Of a DNA stretch of 64,000 bases, positions 8,296 to 17,784 are shown in pieces (position 1 is the first letter of the stretch; each line of letters begins with the position of its first letter). The stretch lies in the NCBI RefSeq assembly GCF_003368325.1, contig NZ_CP031467.1:806001-870000 (forward strand), written 5' to 3'. This DNA comes from Paraburkholderia caffeinilytica. GTDB lineage: Bacteria; Pseudomonadota; Gammaproteobacteria; Burkholderiales; Burkholderiaceae. Position numbers and translations under genes: made by a program. Below the pieces are notes generated by a model. The model ran no database searches, was not told where the DNA came from, and saw only the letters and a program-made list of their open reading frames with translations.

Positions 8296-10407
8296 ATGAC
8301 TTCAAAAAATCGCCGTGATTTTCTGCGCTCCGCCGCGCATGCCGCTGGTTCCGCCACCGCGTTGAGCATGCTGCCGCTGGGCATTCGCAACGCCCTCGCG
8401 ATTCCGGCCAACAACAAGACCGGCACCATTCGCGACGTCGAACATATCGTCGTGCTGATGCAGGAAAACCGCTCGTTCGACCACTACTTCGGCACGCTCA
8501 AGGGCGTACGCGGTTTCGGCGACACGCGCGCGATCAACCTGCCCAACGGCAAGCCGGTGTGGTACCAGCCGCTCGCCGCGGATGCCGGCTATGTGCTGCC
8601 GTTCCGCCCCACCGCGCCGAACCTCGGCTTGCAATTCCTGCAAGACCTCGCGCACGACTGGACCAGCACGCACGCAGCGTGGAACGGCGGCCGCTACGAT
8701 CAATGGGTGCCGTCCAAAGGCACCACGACGATGGCCTACCTCACGCGCGAGGACATTCCGTTTCACTATCAACTCGCCGACGCCTTCACGATCTGCGACG
8801 CGTATCACTGCTCGCTGATGGGCCCGACCGATCCGAACCGCTATTACATGTGGAGCGGCTGGGTCGGCAACGACGGCAACGGCGGCGGCCCGGTGATCGA
8901 CAACTCGGAACTCGGCTACGGCTGGTCCACGTATCCGGAAGTGCTGCAGAACGCCGGCATCACCTGGAAGATCTATCAGGACATCGGCACGGGACTCAAT
9001 GCAAGCGGCTCGTGGGGCTGGACGCAGAATGCGTACATCGGCAACTACGGCGACAACTCGCTGCTTTATTTCAACCAGTACCGCAACGCGCAGCCTGGCA
9101 ACCCGCTGTACGACAACGCCCGTACGGGCACGAACGCGGCCAACGGCGACGGCTACTTCGACATCCTCAAACGCGATGTGCAAAACAACGCCCTGCCGCA
9201 AGTCTCGTGGATCGTCGCCCCGGAAGCGTATTCCGAGCACCCGAACTGGCCGTCCAACTACGGTGCGTGGTACATCGATCAGGTCCTGCAGATTCTCACG
9301 TCCAATCCCGAGGTGTGGAGCAAGACCGTGCTGCTGATCAACTACGACGAAAACGACGGCTTCTTCGATCACATGGCGCCGCCGTTCGCACCGGCATCGA
9401 GCGCAAACGGTTTGTCGACCGTCGACACCAGCAATGAAAACTATGCGGGCAGCGGCAATACGCCGGCAGGCCCGTACGGGCTCGGACCGCGCGTGCCGAT
9501 GCTGGTGGTCTCGCCGTGGTCGAAAGGCGGCTACGTGTGCTCCGAACTGTTCGACCATACGTCGGTGATCCGCTTCATCGAAAAACGCTTCGGCCAGCAG
9601 CACAATCTCGGCGAATCGAACATCACGCCGTGGCGTCGCGCGGTGTGCGGCGACCTGATGTCGGCGTTCAACTTCAGCACGCCGAACGATGCGTTTCCGA
9701 CGCTGCCGAGCACGAGCGGCTATGTGCCGCCCGATCAGAACCGTCATCCCGACTATGTCCCGCTGCCGCCGCTCCTGCAGGCCGTGCCGAAGCAGGAACC
9801 CGGCGTGCGTCCGGCTCGTGCGCTGCCGTATGAATTATTCGTGCGCGTGCACGGCGAGGGGTCGGCCAACAAGCTGACGATGCGTTTCGTCAATTCGGGC
9901 CGCACGGGTGCCGTGTTTCTCGTCTATGCAGCGAATAGTCTCGCCGCACCGCTGACGTATACCGTCGAAGCCGGCAAGCGGCTGCAGGATCAGTTGCCGT
10001 TGAATGCCGACGGCACGTACGATTACACGGTGTACGGTCCGAACGGATTTTTGCGCCGCTTCGCGGGCAAGCCGGTCGCGAGAAGCTGGTGGAACGGCTC
10101 CGATATCGCGCGGCCGGAAGTCGCCGAAGGCTACGACGTCGCGAACGGCAACCTGCAATTGCGGCTGGAGAATGTGGGCAGCGCGCGTTGCCAGTTCACC
10201 ATCGTCAACGCATATGACGCGGGCAACGTGGTCAAGCATTCGGTGCGCGGCGGCGATACCGAACAGCTGTACCTCGATCTGCGCAACGCCTACGGCTGGT
10301 ACGACCTGGCGATTACCGTCGACACCGACCCGTCGTTCGCGCGGCGCTTTGCCGGACACGTGGAAACCGGCCGCAGCAGCATGAGCGATCCGGCGCTGGG
10401 GAGTTAA
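8296..10407 (+). CDS. Phosphocholine-specific phospholipase C, Tat-exported
   Basis: A 703-residue enzyme of the bacterial phospholipase C / acid phosphatase A superfamily that hydrolyses phosphatidylcholine-type lipids outside the cytoplasm. The N-terminus has the twin-arginine motif NRRDFLR, then a hydrophobic stretch ending ALA near residue 35. The superfamily metal and nucleophile motif QENRSFDHYFG is at 56-66. Other core segments are HCSLMGPTDPNRYYMWSGW and LLINYDENDGFFDHM. The last 200 or so residues match the two C-terminal beta domains of this family (around YELFVRVHGEG). It supplies phosphate, choline or lipid carbon and can be a virulence factor in relatives; its role here is unknown. 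Confidence 0.93.
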   Translation: MTSKNRRDFLRSAAHAAGSATALSMLPLGIRNALAIPANNKTGTIRDVEHIVVLMQENRSFDHYFGTLKGVRGFGDTRAINLPNGKPVWYQPLAADAGYVLPFRPTAPNLGLQFLQDLAHDWTSTHAAWNGGRYDQWVPSKGTTTMAYLTREDIPFHYQLADAFTICDAYHCSLMGPTDPNRYYMWSGWVGNDGNGGGPVIDNSELGYGWSTYPEVLQNAGITWKIYQDIGTGLNASGSWGWTQNAYIGNYGDNSLLYFNQYRNAQPGNPLYDNARTGTNAANGDGYFDILKRDVQNNALPQVSWIVAPEAYSEHPNWPSNYGAWYIDQVLQILTSNPEVWSKTVLLINYDENDGFFDHMAPPFAPASSANGLSTVDTSNENYAGSGNTPAGPYGLGPRVPMLVVSPWSKGGYVCSELFDHTSVIRFIEKRFGQQHNLGESNITPWRRAVCGDLMSAFNFSTPNDAFPTLPSTSGYVPPDQNRHPDYVPLPPLLQAVPKQEPGVRPARALPYELFVRVHGEGSANKLTMRFVNSGRTGAVFLVYAANSLAAPLTYTVEAGKRLQDQLPLNADGTYDYTVYGPNGFLRRFAGKPVARSWWNGSDIARPEVAEGYDVANGNLQLRLENVGSARCQFTIVNAYDAGNVVKHSVRGGDTEQLYLDLRNAYGWYDLAITVDTDPSFARRFAGHVETGRSSMSDPALGS

Positions 10408-10451
10408 GCTTCAGCCAGGTGTCAATTCGGTGCTTCGGTGCGTATGAAAGA

Positions 10452-10487
10452 AACGGTCGCTGCGATAAAAAGCAGCGGCCGTTTTTT
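10452..10487 (+). terminator. Rho-independent terminator after the phospholipase C gene
   Basis: The arms AACGGTCGCTGC (10452-10463) and GCAGCGGCCGTT (10472-10483) pair over 12 bp with one G-T pair around an 8-base loop. A run of six T follows. It lies 45 bases after the phospholipase stop and insulates that gene from the convergent Nit1C operon. Confidence 0.85.
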
Positions 10488-10521
10488 CATGCGTTCACGT
10501 CGCGGCGCATAGACCGTCATC

Positions 10522-11811
10522 TCAAGCCGCCACAGCCGCCCTCACCGACTCACGCTCGCGCGCTTTCTCGCGAATCGCCTGCACGACAAACTCGGCATCG
10601 CGCGCGATGCCTGAGAAGCGCCCCGATCCCCATGTATGCAGCCACGGCAAGCCGACGAAATACAAACCTTCGATCGGTGTGATGCCACGGGTATGCGCCG
10701 GATAACCGCGACCGTTGAATACCGGCGCGTCGAGCCAGCTAAAGTCCGGCGTAAAACCGATGCACCAGATAGTGGCCGAGATGCCGCTGGTGTGGAGATC
10801 GAGCGTCGTACGTTCCTCGGCTGGCCGCCAGACCGGTTCGTAGACCTCACCCGCCGGCGCGTCGATTCCATGCTTTTCAATGAAGCCGTCGATACTCGCG
10901 TTGATGCGGTTATACGTATCGTCCGCGGCGTCGAGATTGGCGGCGAGTGTCGGTGCGAAGTGGAATTTCCCGTCGCGCAGATCGTCGAGCCTGCCGTAGA
11001 GTTCCATGCCTTCGGCGGCGAACTTGCGCAGGTCGATGTCGCGGCCGCCGTCGCGGCCGGTCACATAGTGATTGGTGTTGTCGCGCACGCCCTCGCGCAA
11101 CGGATGCTTTTCGACCGGCATGTCGTAGTACTGCATGTCGGCGAGCCAATCGACCACATCACGTCCCCGATAGAAACGCGCGCAGCGCGGCGCCTCGCCG
11201 ACTGCGAGAACTACCTTGCGCCCCGCCAGATGCAGGTCCTCGGCGATCTGCGCGCCGGATTGCCCTGTGCCGACCACCATGACCGCGCCCTCGGGCAACG
11301 CCTGTGGATTCCGATACGCGGACGATTGCAACTGCACAATGCCCGCAGGCAAGCGCTCGGCAAGACGTGGCACGATCGGCGTGTGATAGCCGCCCGAGGC
11401 GACCACGACCTGTTCCGCGGTGAAATCGCCCTGCGTGGTCACGATCGTATAGACACCGTCGTCGCGCTGCTTCAGGCGTTTGACTTCCGCCTGCTCGATC
11501 ACCGGCGCGTCGACGTGCGCAATGAAACCGTCGAGATAGTCGATGATCTCGTCCTTCTTCATGAACCCGTGCGGATCGTCGCCCAGGTACGGGTAGCCAG
11601 GCAATGCACACTGCCAGTTCGGCGTCACGAGACAAAACGCGTCCCAGCGCTGCTGGCGCCACGTATGCGTCACCGTGTTCTTTTCTACGACCAGATGGTC
11701 GATGCCGGCCTGCTTGAGGTAATAGCTCACCGACAGGCCCGCCTGCCCGCCACCGACGACGAGCACGCTGTAGTGCCCGTCAGCGCGCCCATGATGTGTT
11801 GAATTCGACAT
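10522..11811 (-). CDS. Nit1C cluster flavoprotein monooxygenase (MSMEG_0569 family)
   Basis: A 429-residue FAD- and NADPH-binding oxidoreductase of the flavin-containing monooxygenase type. It shows GGGQAG at about 19-24 for FAD and a second dinucleotide motif VVGTGQSGAQIAEDL near 180. It is the last gene of the Nit1C operon, 25 bases after the MSMEG_0570-type gene, the position seen in other genomes with this cluster. It would oxidise the product or precursor made by the nitrilase, radical SAM and acyltransferase genes, but no substrate is established from sequence. Confidence 0.9.
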   Translation of the reverse strand: MSNSTHHGRADGHYSVLVVGGGQAGLSVSYYLKQAGIDHLVVEKNTVTHTWRQQRWDAFCLVTPNWQCALPGYPYLGDDPHGFMKKDEIIDYLDGFIAHVDAPVIEQAEVKRLKQRDDGVYTIVTTQGDFTAEQVVVASGGYHTPIVPRLAERLPAGIVQLQSSAYRNPQALPEGAVMVVGTGQSGAQIAEDLHLAGRKVVLAVGEAPRCARFYRGRDVVDWLADMQYYDMPVEKHPLREGVRDNTNHYVTGRDGGRDIDLRKFAAEGMELYGRLDDLRDGKFHFAPTLAANLDAADDTYNRINASIDGFIEKHGIDAPAGEVYEPVWRPAEERTTLDLHTSGISATIWCIGFTPDFSWLDAPVFNGRGYPAHTRGITPIEGLYFVGLPWLHTWGSGRFSGIARDAEFVVQAIREKARERESVRAAVAA

Positions 11812-11836
11812 GATGCTTCCTCTGCAAAATTAGCGC

Positions 11837-12121
11837 CTAGGTGAATTCGATAACCCTGACAGTCGCCTCCGGCCGATCGCGAAAACGCTCGGCATCGCGC
11901 TCGATCTGCGCAAGCTGATCCATCGCCGCCGAGCAGGCAAAGCCGTACTTCTCGCGCACGCGCTCCGAAGCGATACCCAACGCCTGCCGCGAACGTTCGA
12001 CGAAATCGTCCAGCGCATAGGCCTCGCCAGGTTTGAAGAAATCGCCAATGACGAGCGACGGCGAATAACAGTTCGATTCGTCGCCATCGGGCCACTGAAT
12101 CCGAAAGTGCATGACAGGCAT
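11837..12121 (-). CDS. MSMEG_0570 family nitrogen-starvation response protein (Nit1C)
   Basis: A 94-residue protein (starts MPVMHFRIQWPDGDESNCYS) recognised as the small conserved member that accompanies Nit1C genes. The only visible features are a conserved N-terminal WPDG..CYSPS stretch and an acidic, arginine-rich C-terminal half. No catalytic motif is evident. It sits 17 bases downstream of the glycosyltransferase gene. Biochemical role unknown. Confidence 0.85.
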   Translation of the reverse strand: MPVMHFRIQWPDGDESNCYSPSLVIGDFFKPGEAYALDDFVERSRQALGIASERVREKYGFACSAAMDQLAQIERDAERFRDRPEATVRVIEFT

Positions 12122-12138
12122 TGCAAATCCTCAATCGA

Positions 12139-13314
12139 TCATTGAATCGTCAACGCGCGCGTTGCAAGCAATTGGCGGTAGACGTCGACGTGACGCCGTG
12201 CGCTTGCCGCCCAGCTAAAGCGCGCGAGTAATGCGGGCACCGCCCGGTCGAAATCGGTACGACTACCGCGACCGCCGAGAGCGCACAGCAACGCCGCCGC
12301 TATCGACACGACATCGGTCGGGCTTGCCCAGTAGCAGGTGGTGTCGTCGAGGTATTCGGTGAACGGCGCGATTGCCGAGGCAACGACCGGCGTGCCGCTA
12401 GCCAGTGCCTCCAGCACCACCAGGCCGAAGCCCTCGCGCAACGACACCATCGACAACACGTCCGCGCTGCGAAAGAGCGCTGGCATTGCGGCGTCCTCAA
12501 GCGCTCCGGTCACCACCACGCTTTCGTGTGGGCCAATCGACAGTCCCAGCTCCGCCGCTCGCTTAAGCACGCTGCGGGCGTAGGCGTCGTGGTCGAGCAG
12601 GCTCGCGCCCCCGGCGATCACGAGTTGCGCGCCCGGCAAAGTGCGACGCACAGACGCGAACGCTTCGAGCAGTGCGAGCGTGTTCTTGCGCGCTTCGATA
12701 CCGCCCACCGAAAGTACGATCGGGCCGCCATCAAGGCCCAGGTGCCGCCTGATCTGCGCATCACGCGCATTCTCGTCAGGTGTGAAGCGCGCAACGTCGA
12801 CGCCGTTCGGAACCGTCAGCGCCGCAATACCGAAAGTCGAGCGCATCTCGCGAGTCCAGGTCTCGCTAACACACAACACCTGCTCCGCATCCTCATACGC
12901 CCGCCGCTGCCATGCGGCAAGACGTGGATCGTCGAAATGATCCAGGTGATGAACCGTGCGCACGAAACCGCGAATAAGTCCTTGTGCTCCCAGCTCGGCG
13001 AGTGCGTTGCCGCTGATACTGTCCTGCGCGTGCAGCACATCGAACGACCACGCGTCGTATTCCATCAGGGTCTGCCCGAATGCGTGAATCCGCGCTCCCA
13101 CCATGGCTACCGTGCCGGCCTGGGACTGCGTGATCGGCGCATAGACCACGCGGCATCGCGGCAGGCGAAACAGCGCCTCGCCCGGCACGGCCGGCGCAAA
13201 GACGGTCACGTCATGACCCAGTGCGCTCAACGCGGTCGCCAGTTCAAGCGTGTGCACGACCCCGCCGCGCGGGTTGACCGAATGCGTCAGCAACGCAATG
13301 CGCAACGCGTTCAT
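12139..13314 (-). CDS. Nit1C glycosyltransferase, GT4 type (MSMEG_0565 family)
   Basis: A 391-residue GT-B fold glycosyltransferase. The N-terminal glycine-rich loop is SVNPRGGVVHTLELA, the domain junction contains GGIEARKNTLALLEAF, and the donor-binding site has the E-x7-E pattern in REGFGLVVLEALASGTP. The start at 13314 is chosen because its ATG overlaps the preceding gene's stop as ATGA and begins MNALRIALLTHS. In the Nit1C cluster it probably glycosylates the pathway's product; donor and acceptor are unknown. Cytoplasmic, no signal peptide. Confidence 0.9.
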   Translation of the reverse strand: MNALRIALLTHSVNPRGGVVHTLELATALSALGHDVTVFAPAVPGEALFRLPRCRVVYAPITQSQAGTVAMVGARIHAFGQTLMEYDAWSFDVLHAQDSISGNALAELGAQGLIRGFVRTVHHLDHFDDPRLAAWQRRAYEDAEQVLCVSETWTREMRSTFGIAALTVPNGVDVARFTPDENARDAQIRRHLGLDGGPIVLSVGGIEARKNTLALLEAFASVRRTLPGAQLVIAGGASLLDHDAYARSVLKRAAELGLSIGPHESVVVTGALEDAAMPALFRSADVLSMVSLREGFGLVVLEALASGTPVVASAIAPFTEYLDDTTCYWASPTDVVSIAAALLCALGGRGSRTDFDRAVPALLARFSWAASARRHVDVYRQLLATRALTIQ

Positions 13315-14297
13315 CGCTGACCGTCCTTCGCCAACATGAAGGGCTCGCGATTGAAATCCCACAACACCGCGGTCTCCTCGTGCTGGTGCAACACCACTGC
13401 AGAAGTCGCATCGACCGAACCGATCACGGCGCAAGCAAGCGAACGCGAATCGAACCGCGCCTGCACTGCGTGCACCCGTTCCTCCCGAACCGACAGCAGA
13501 TAGCCGAAGCTCGGAAATGCGGCGACCCAGCGTTCCAAGGGAACGTCCGCAGGTTTCGGAAGACGATCAAGATCGATCCGTGCGCCCACCCGCGAGCATT
13601 CGAGCAGCATCAGCGCCGTGCCGAGTGTGCCGGCCATGCTGATGTCCTTCGCGGCATCGCATAAGCCACTTTCCGCCAGCTGCGCAAGCAGTTCGAGATC
13701 CGCTCTCAAACGTTCAGGCGGCGCACCCACCGACGCATTCCAGAACGGATACGGTTCCTCGAAGCGGCCGCGCAAATCGACAGCCATCATCAGGCGGTCA
13801 CCGGGCTTTGCATTGAAACTCGACAACAGTGTTTTCGCGCGCCCCACAATCGACACCGCCAATTGCGCCGCATCGCTGCGCGTGTTCGTATGGCCGCCGA
13901 CTATCGGTACGCCATAAGCAACGGAGGCCGCCGCCATGCCGGCAAGCACGTCCTCCGCGGCGTCGATGCCCCGACTCCATAACGCATCGACCACCGCCAG
14001 CGGCCGGCCGCCCATCGCATAGATGTCGCTAATGTTGACCATCACGCTGCTATAGCCGGCGAACCACGGCATTGCGCTGACGAAATCGCTGACCATGCCT
14101 TCGATGGCAAACAACAGGTAGCCATCGCCATCGGCAATGGCCGCGCAATCGTCCCCAAGCGCGACTGCCTGCGCGAGACCCCGCGTGCCGCCCGGAAGAT
14201 GCTGGGCAAGCGTGCCGACCACGTCGACGATATCCGTCTTGTGGCGAAACCCGCGACTCTCGCGCAGGCCGGCGACGAAATCGGCCACACGGCTCAT
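13311..14297 (-). CDS. AIR-synthase-like protein of the Nit1C cluster (Sll0787 family)
   Basis: A 328-residue member of the PurM/ThiL/SelD/HypE superfamily. It has an N-terminal ATP-binding half with GDDCAAIADGDGYLLFAIEGM and YSSVMVNISDIYAMGG, and a C-terminal half with KDISMAGTLGTALML. Superfamily members use ATP to activate a carbonyl oxygen or carboxylate by phosphoryl transfer. It overlaps both neighbours by four bases (ATGA), so it is translationally coupled to the acetyltransferase upstream and the glycosyltransferase downstream. The substrate is not known. Confidence 0.88.
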   Translation of the reverse strand: MSRVADFVAGLRESRGFRHKTDIVDVVGTLAQHLPGGTRGLAQAVALGDDCAAIADGDGYLLFAIEGMVSDFVSAMPWFAGYSSVMVNISDIYAMGGRPLAVVDALWSRGIDAAEDVLAGMAAASVAYGVPIVGGHTNTRSDAAQLAVSIVGRAKTLLSSFNAKPGDRLMMAVDLRGRFEEPYPFWNASVGAPPERLRADLELLAQLAESGLCDAAKDISMAGTLGTALMLLECSRVGARIDLDRLPKPADVPLERWVAAFPSFGYLLSVREERVHAVQARFDSRSLACAVIGSVDATSAVVLHQHEETAVLWDFNREPFMLAKDGQR

Positions 14298-14893
14298 GCC
14301 GCGCTCCGTGCGGAAGTCGCGCCGTGCGGTTGCGCATGGGTCACGAAGCCGCTATACGGCGTCACACACGGCGGATACCAGTCCAGTTGCGCCTGCATCA
14401 GATGATGCGGCCGGCCCAACAACGTTTCCTCTGCAAGCACGTCCCAATGCATCGCGCGAAAGAGCGGCACGTTCTGGCTCTGCACATGCGCGAGAAAAGT
14501 TTCGCAGCCGAGCGCATGGGCACTGCTGACGGCAAGACGAATCAACGTCGCGCCAATTTTTCCATGGCGGCGAAACGCGGCATGCACGGCCAGACGCGAA
14601 CCGAACCACACGCTACCCTCGTCGCGATGAATCCGCACCGTACCGACCACCTGCTCCGGCATGCCGGCCACACAACTCACGGCCACCAATTGCCGTGCGT
14701 GTACGTCGATATCATCCCGGTCGTCGCCCACAAAAATGCCCTGCTCGATGCAGAACACGGCGCGCCGCAGCTTGAAGGCTTCGTCGGCCTCCCAATCGAG
14801 CGTCGTCCACTTGATGCGGAATTCGCTCGGCGCGTAGGGTGCGAAACCCACGTCGCCATTCAGTGCCTCGCCGGCAATCGCTTCACCGAACAT
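14294..14893 (-). CDS. GNAT N-acyltransferase of the Nit1C cluster (MSMEG_0567/Sll0786 family)
   Basis: A 199-residue GCN5-related acyltransferase. The core shows VGTVRIHRDEGSVWFG followed by the acyl-CoA loop region RHGKIGATLIRLAVSSAHALG. I use the ATG at 14893 because GAGGAG precedes it and it begins MFGEAIAGEALNG; a more upstream in-frame ATG gives an implausible valine run. The stop of the upstream radical SAM gene is 2 bases away and the downstream gene overlaps by four bases. It probably acylates an amine intermediate. Confidence 0.87.
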   Translation of the reverse strand: MFGEAIAGEALNGDVGFAPYAPSEFRIKWTTLDWEADEAFKLRRAVFCIEQGIFVGDDRDDIDVHARQLVAVSCVAGMPEQVVGTVRIHRDEGSVWFGSRLAVHAAFRRHGKIGATLIRLAVSSAHALGCETFLAHVQSQNVPLFRAMHWDVLAEETLLGRPHHLMQAQLDWYPPCVTPYSGFVTHAQPHGATSARSAA

Positions 14894-14895
14894 GA

Positions 14896-16008
14896 TCACT
14901 CCTCGTACGACGACAACGACGAACACGCGCCGCATTTCCCGCAACCCGCCTTGATATCGCTCGAGCGCATCGCCGCAGCGTTGAGCATGCCGCCAAGCGG
15001 CTGCAGAACCGACTTCATGAATTCGGGCGTGGGCGCCGGATGATCCTCGAGCGGCGTGCCGCTGATCGGCACGAACGGCACAACGAACGGATAGACACCG
15101 AGTTCGATCAACTCGCGCGATATGGCCAGAATCGCTTCCGCGCTATCGCCAAGACCGGCGAGTATGTACGTGCTGACCTGACCGCGTCCGAATACGGCCA
15201 CCGCGGCCTTGAACGCTGTCATGTAGCGCGCCAGCGGCACGCTCGCCTTGCCCGGCATGATGCGTTCGCGCAATGCGGGCGTCACCACTTCGAGGTGCAT
15301 GCCGAGCGTATCGATGCCGCTCGCTTTCATGCGCGCGAACCAGCGGTCGTCGTCGGGTGGCTCGCATTGCGCCTGGATCGGCAGATCGACCGCCGCCTTG
15401 ATGGCGAACGCGCTTTCGCACAATATCTGCGCGCCGCGATCGGACGTGGGCGGCGTGCCGGTGGTCAGCACCATATGCTTGACGCCGTCGAGCAATACGG
15501 CTGCCCGCGCCACTTCGGCGAGTTGCTCCGGCGTCTTGCGCGCAATCGTTCGACCTGCCGCGAGCGACTGCCCAATCGCGCAAAACTTGCAACTCCTGCG
15601 ACGGCTCTCGTAGCGGATGCAGGTTTGCAGCACCGTCGTGGCCAGCACGTCCGCACTATGCAGTGCGGCAATATGCGAATAAGGCACGCCATCGAGCGTC
15701 TGCATGCCGTAAAAACGCGGCGCTTTGGGAAAGCTGATGCTGGCAATCGGAATCGTGCCGCGCAGCAAGGCGCTCGCGCCGTTTGCATCCGGCGTCTCTG
15801 CGACGAACGGCGAGTGCCAGGCGGTGCTCGTATGCACCGGCACCATGATCGTCACGCCGTCCACCGTCACCGCCTTGTGATCCGAGGGCCCCGCGCCGCC
15901 ACGCCGGCTCGCGGCGCCCGCATCCGGAGACACGAGCCGCAAGCCGGCCGACTGCAATTCAGTCATCAATTGCCGGCTCGCCGCCGACAGCGTCTCGCTG
16001 GAGTCCAT
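14896..16008 (-). CDS. Atypical radical SAM protein of the Nit1C cluster (MSMEG_0568 family)
   Basis: A 370-residue radical SAM enzyme that should bind a 4Fe-4S cluster and cleave S-adenosylmethionine. The three cluster cysteines are Cys130, Cys140 and Cys143, a CX9CX2C spacing instead of the usual CX3CX2C. A second cysteine group, Cys356, Cys359 and Cys362 (GCGKCGAC), sits close to the C-terminus and could hold an auxiliary cluster. The start ATG at 16008 lies inside the 3' end of the nitrilase gene (50-base overlap). The chemistry in this pathway is not known to me. Confidence 0.9.
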   Translation of the reverse strand: MDSSETLSAASRQLMTELQSAGLRLVSPDAGAASRRGGAGPSDHKAVTVDGVTIMVPVHTSTAWHSPFVAETPDANGASALLRGTIPIASISFPKAPRFYGMQTLDGVPYSHIAALHSADVLATTVLQTCIRYESRRRSCKFCAIGQSLAAGRTIARKTPEQLAEVARAAVLLDGVKHMVLTTGTPPTSDRGAQILCESAFAIKAAVDLPIQAQCEPPDDDRWFARMKASGIDTLGMHLEVVTPALRERIMPGKASVPLARYMTAFKAAVAVFGRGQVSTYILAGLGDSAEAILAISRELIELGVYPFVVPFVPISGTPLEDHPAPTPEFMKSVLQPLGGMLNAAAMRSSDIKAGCGKCGACSSLSSYEE

Positions 16009-16993
16009 CGCGCCATCCCTCGTTTGAATTGAAGCCGGTGTTCGAAGCACTGGACCACGCCGGCATTGGCGCGACGGTTTCCGCCGGCCGCCGGTTGATC
16101 GCAAGACTCAGCAATTCGGGCCGCGCATAATGGCCGACTGAATCCATCATGCGTTTGCGCTTGGTGATCAAGCCCATGTCGAGATCGGCGATCACCATGC
16201 CTTCACCCTCACGCAGCGGTTGCGCCAGATGCTGTCCTTCAGGCGACACGATCGCCGTATGGCAGCCGCCGCGCAGCGCCTTCTGCAAATTCGTATCGGA
16301 GGCGACCGACGCAATCTGCGCTTCGGTCAGCCAGCCCGTCGCATTGACCACGAAGCATCCCGACTCCAAGGCGTGATGCCGGATCGTCACCTCGATCTGT
16401 TCGGCGAAGATCGGCCCCACCAGCGAGCCGGGAAACTGGCTGCAATGAATCTCTTCGTGCTGCGTCATCAACGCATAGCGCGCGAGCGGGTTGTAGTGCT
16501 CCCAGCAGGCGAGCGCGCCGACGCGCGCCACCGCCGTTTGCGCGACTTTCAAGCCGGCCGCGTCGCCCTGGCCCCAGATCATCCGTTCATGAAAGGTCGG
16601 CGTGATCTTGCGGCGCTTGAGCACCAGTTGGCCGTCCACGTCGAAGATCAATTGCGTGTTGTAGAGGCTGCCGTGATCGCGCTCGTTGACGCCGAGCACC
16701 ACCACCATCCGATGCAGACGCGCCCGCTCGGCCACCGCCTGCGTCACCGGACCCGGCACGATCACGGCTTCCTCGTAGAGCTTCATGTGATCGGCGCCGG
16801 AAGCAACCGGCGGACGCACAAAAGAAAAGTACGGGTAGTACGGCACGAAGGTTTCCGGAAACACGATCAGCTGCGCGCCTTCACGCGCCGCTTTCTCGAT
16901 AGCCTCGCATACCTTCTCGAGGGTGCCGCCGCTGCGCTCGAAGTCCGGTGCGATCTGGACCGCCGCGGCACGCACGATGCGTTTGTCGGACAT
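15959..16993 (-). CDS. Nitrilase of the Nit1C cluster (Nit6803-like)
   Basis: A 344-residue carbon-nitrogen hydrolase converting nitriles to acid plus ammonia. The catalytic triad is clear: Glu47 in [12 protein letters not shown], Lys129 in [11 protein letters not shown] and nucleophile Cys163 in [10 protein letters not shown]. Nit1C has been linked experimentally to cyanide assimilation in Pseudomonas fluorescens NCIMB 11764, so cyanide or a cyano-compound is a candidate substrate here. The start could also be the GTG at 17002, three codons upstream. The C-terminal 50 bases overlap the radical SAM gene, implying coupled translation. Confidence 0.93.
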   Translation of the reverse strand: MSDKRIVRAAAVQIAPDFERSGGTLEKVCEAIEKAAREGAQLIVFPETFVPYYPYFSFVRPPVASGADHMKLYEEAVIVPGPVTQAVAERARLHRMVVVLGVNERDHGSLYNTQLIFDVDGQLVLKRRKITPTFHERMIWGQGDAAGLKVAQTAVARVGALACWEHYNPLARYALMTQHEEIHCSQFPGSLVGPIFAEQIEVTIRHHALESGCFVVNATGWLTEAQIASVASDTNLQKALRGGCHTAIVSPEGQHLAQPLREGEGMVIADLDMGLITKRKRMMDSVGHYARPELLSLAINRRPAETVAPMPAWSSASNTGFNSNEGWRDGLQRDAVGGEPAIDD

Positions 16994-17012
16994 AGTGGTC
17001 ACCCGTCTCTCG

Positions 17013-17495
17013 TCAGACTGTCCACGTGTGGATGATCAGCGCGTTGTCCTTGCGATGCAGCAGCTGGATATCGAGCACGTCGAGTGGACTGATCGGGCGA
17101 ATGCCTTCGATCAACGACGCCTCGCCATGCCCGTACAAGGCCTGCAGCGCGAAGCGGCAGGCATACACCTTGCCGCCTTCTTCCATGAACTTCATCAGTT
17201 GCTTGTTGAAATTCAGGTGACCTGGGAACGCCTCGTCGCCAAGCGTCGGAAAGCCGCGCTGCAGACCTAGCGTGACACCCGGCCCGTAAAGCAGCACCGA
17301 CGTTTCGAAACCCTTGCGCTGCAAACGCGTGGCCTGCAACAAATTGACGAAGCCAATCGAACCCTCGAACGCGACCGTATGAAACGTGACGAGTGCCTTC
17401 TCGCCAGGTTCGGCCTTTACGTCTTCGAAGACTTTCTCTTCGTAGTCGACAAGGTAATCGCCTTTCTGATGCAGCGGTTTGTTGACGGCTGGCAT
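17013..17495 (-). CDS. MSMEG_0572/Sll0783 family nitrogen-starvation response protein (first gene of Nit1C)
   Basis: A 160-residue protein that opens the Nit1C operon. It starts [20 protein letters not shown] and contains a DsrE-like pattern: [16 protein letters not shown] and [16 protein letters not shown], then [16 protein letters not shown]. The cyanobacterial homologue Sll0783 is induced by nitrogen starvation and affects polyhydroxybutyrate accumulation. GGAGA precedes the ATG. Its promoter region faces the MocR regulator and contains repeated GATCAAT half-sites. Confidence 0.9.
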   Translation of the reverse strand: MPAVNKPLHQKGDYLVDYEEKVFEDVKAEPGEKALVTFHTVAFEGSIGFVNLLQATRLQRKGFETSVLLYGPGVTLGLQRGFPTLGDEAFPGHLNFNKQLMKFMEEGGKVYACRFALQALYGHGEASLIEGIRPISPLDVLDIQLLHRKDNALIIHTWTV

Positions 17496-17575
17496 GACAC
17501 TCTCCGATCAGGTTTGCTAAGTAAAAGATGGCACGTTCAATTCGTGTGCACTTCTCTTAATGCAACGGCCATGCC

Positions 17576-17603
17576 ATTGATCGGCCACGCCAATGCGATC
17601 AAT
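17576..17603. promoter_or_regulatory. Candidate MocR operator near the Nit1C start
   Basis: An inverted repeat ATTGATCG (17576-17583) and CGATCAAT (17596-17603) is separated by 12 bases, about 80 bases upstream of the first Nit1C gene. The right half reads AATGCGATCAAT, the same half-site found in the large palindrome at 17785-17818. A further CGATCAAT lies at 17775-17782. Apart from these sites I see nothing coding in the gap 17496-17842. Confidence 0.6.
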
Positions 17604-17784
17604 CAACAATCAATTCCGCCTCGATTCGACATGCGACTCGAAAATTTTTTTGGCGCGAAGGTTGCATGTAGCCGGGGTGTCGAGGGCAATCGCCCTCAAC
17701 CCCGCGATACCGCACCAGCCAGGTGCGGCTTGCCTGTCGTGACGAGTCGGCGTGGTGCACTCATTCACCACAGACGATCAATCC

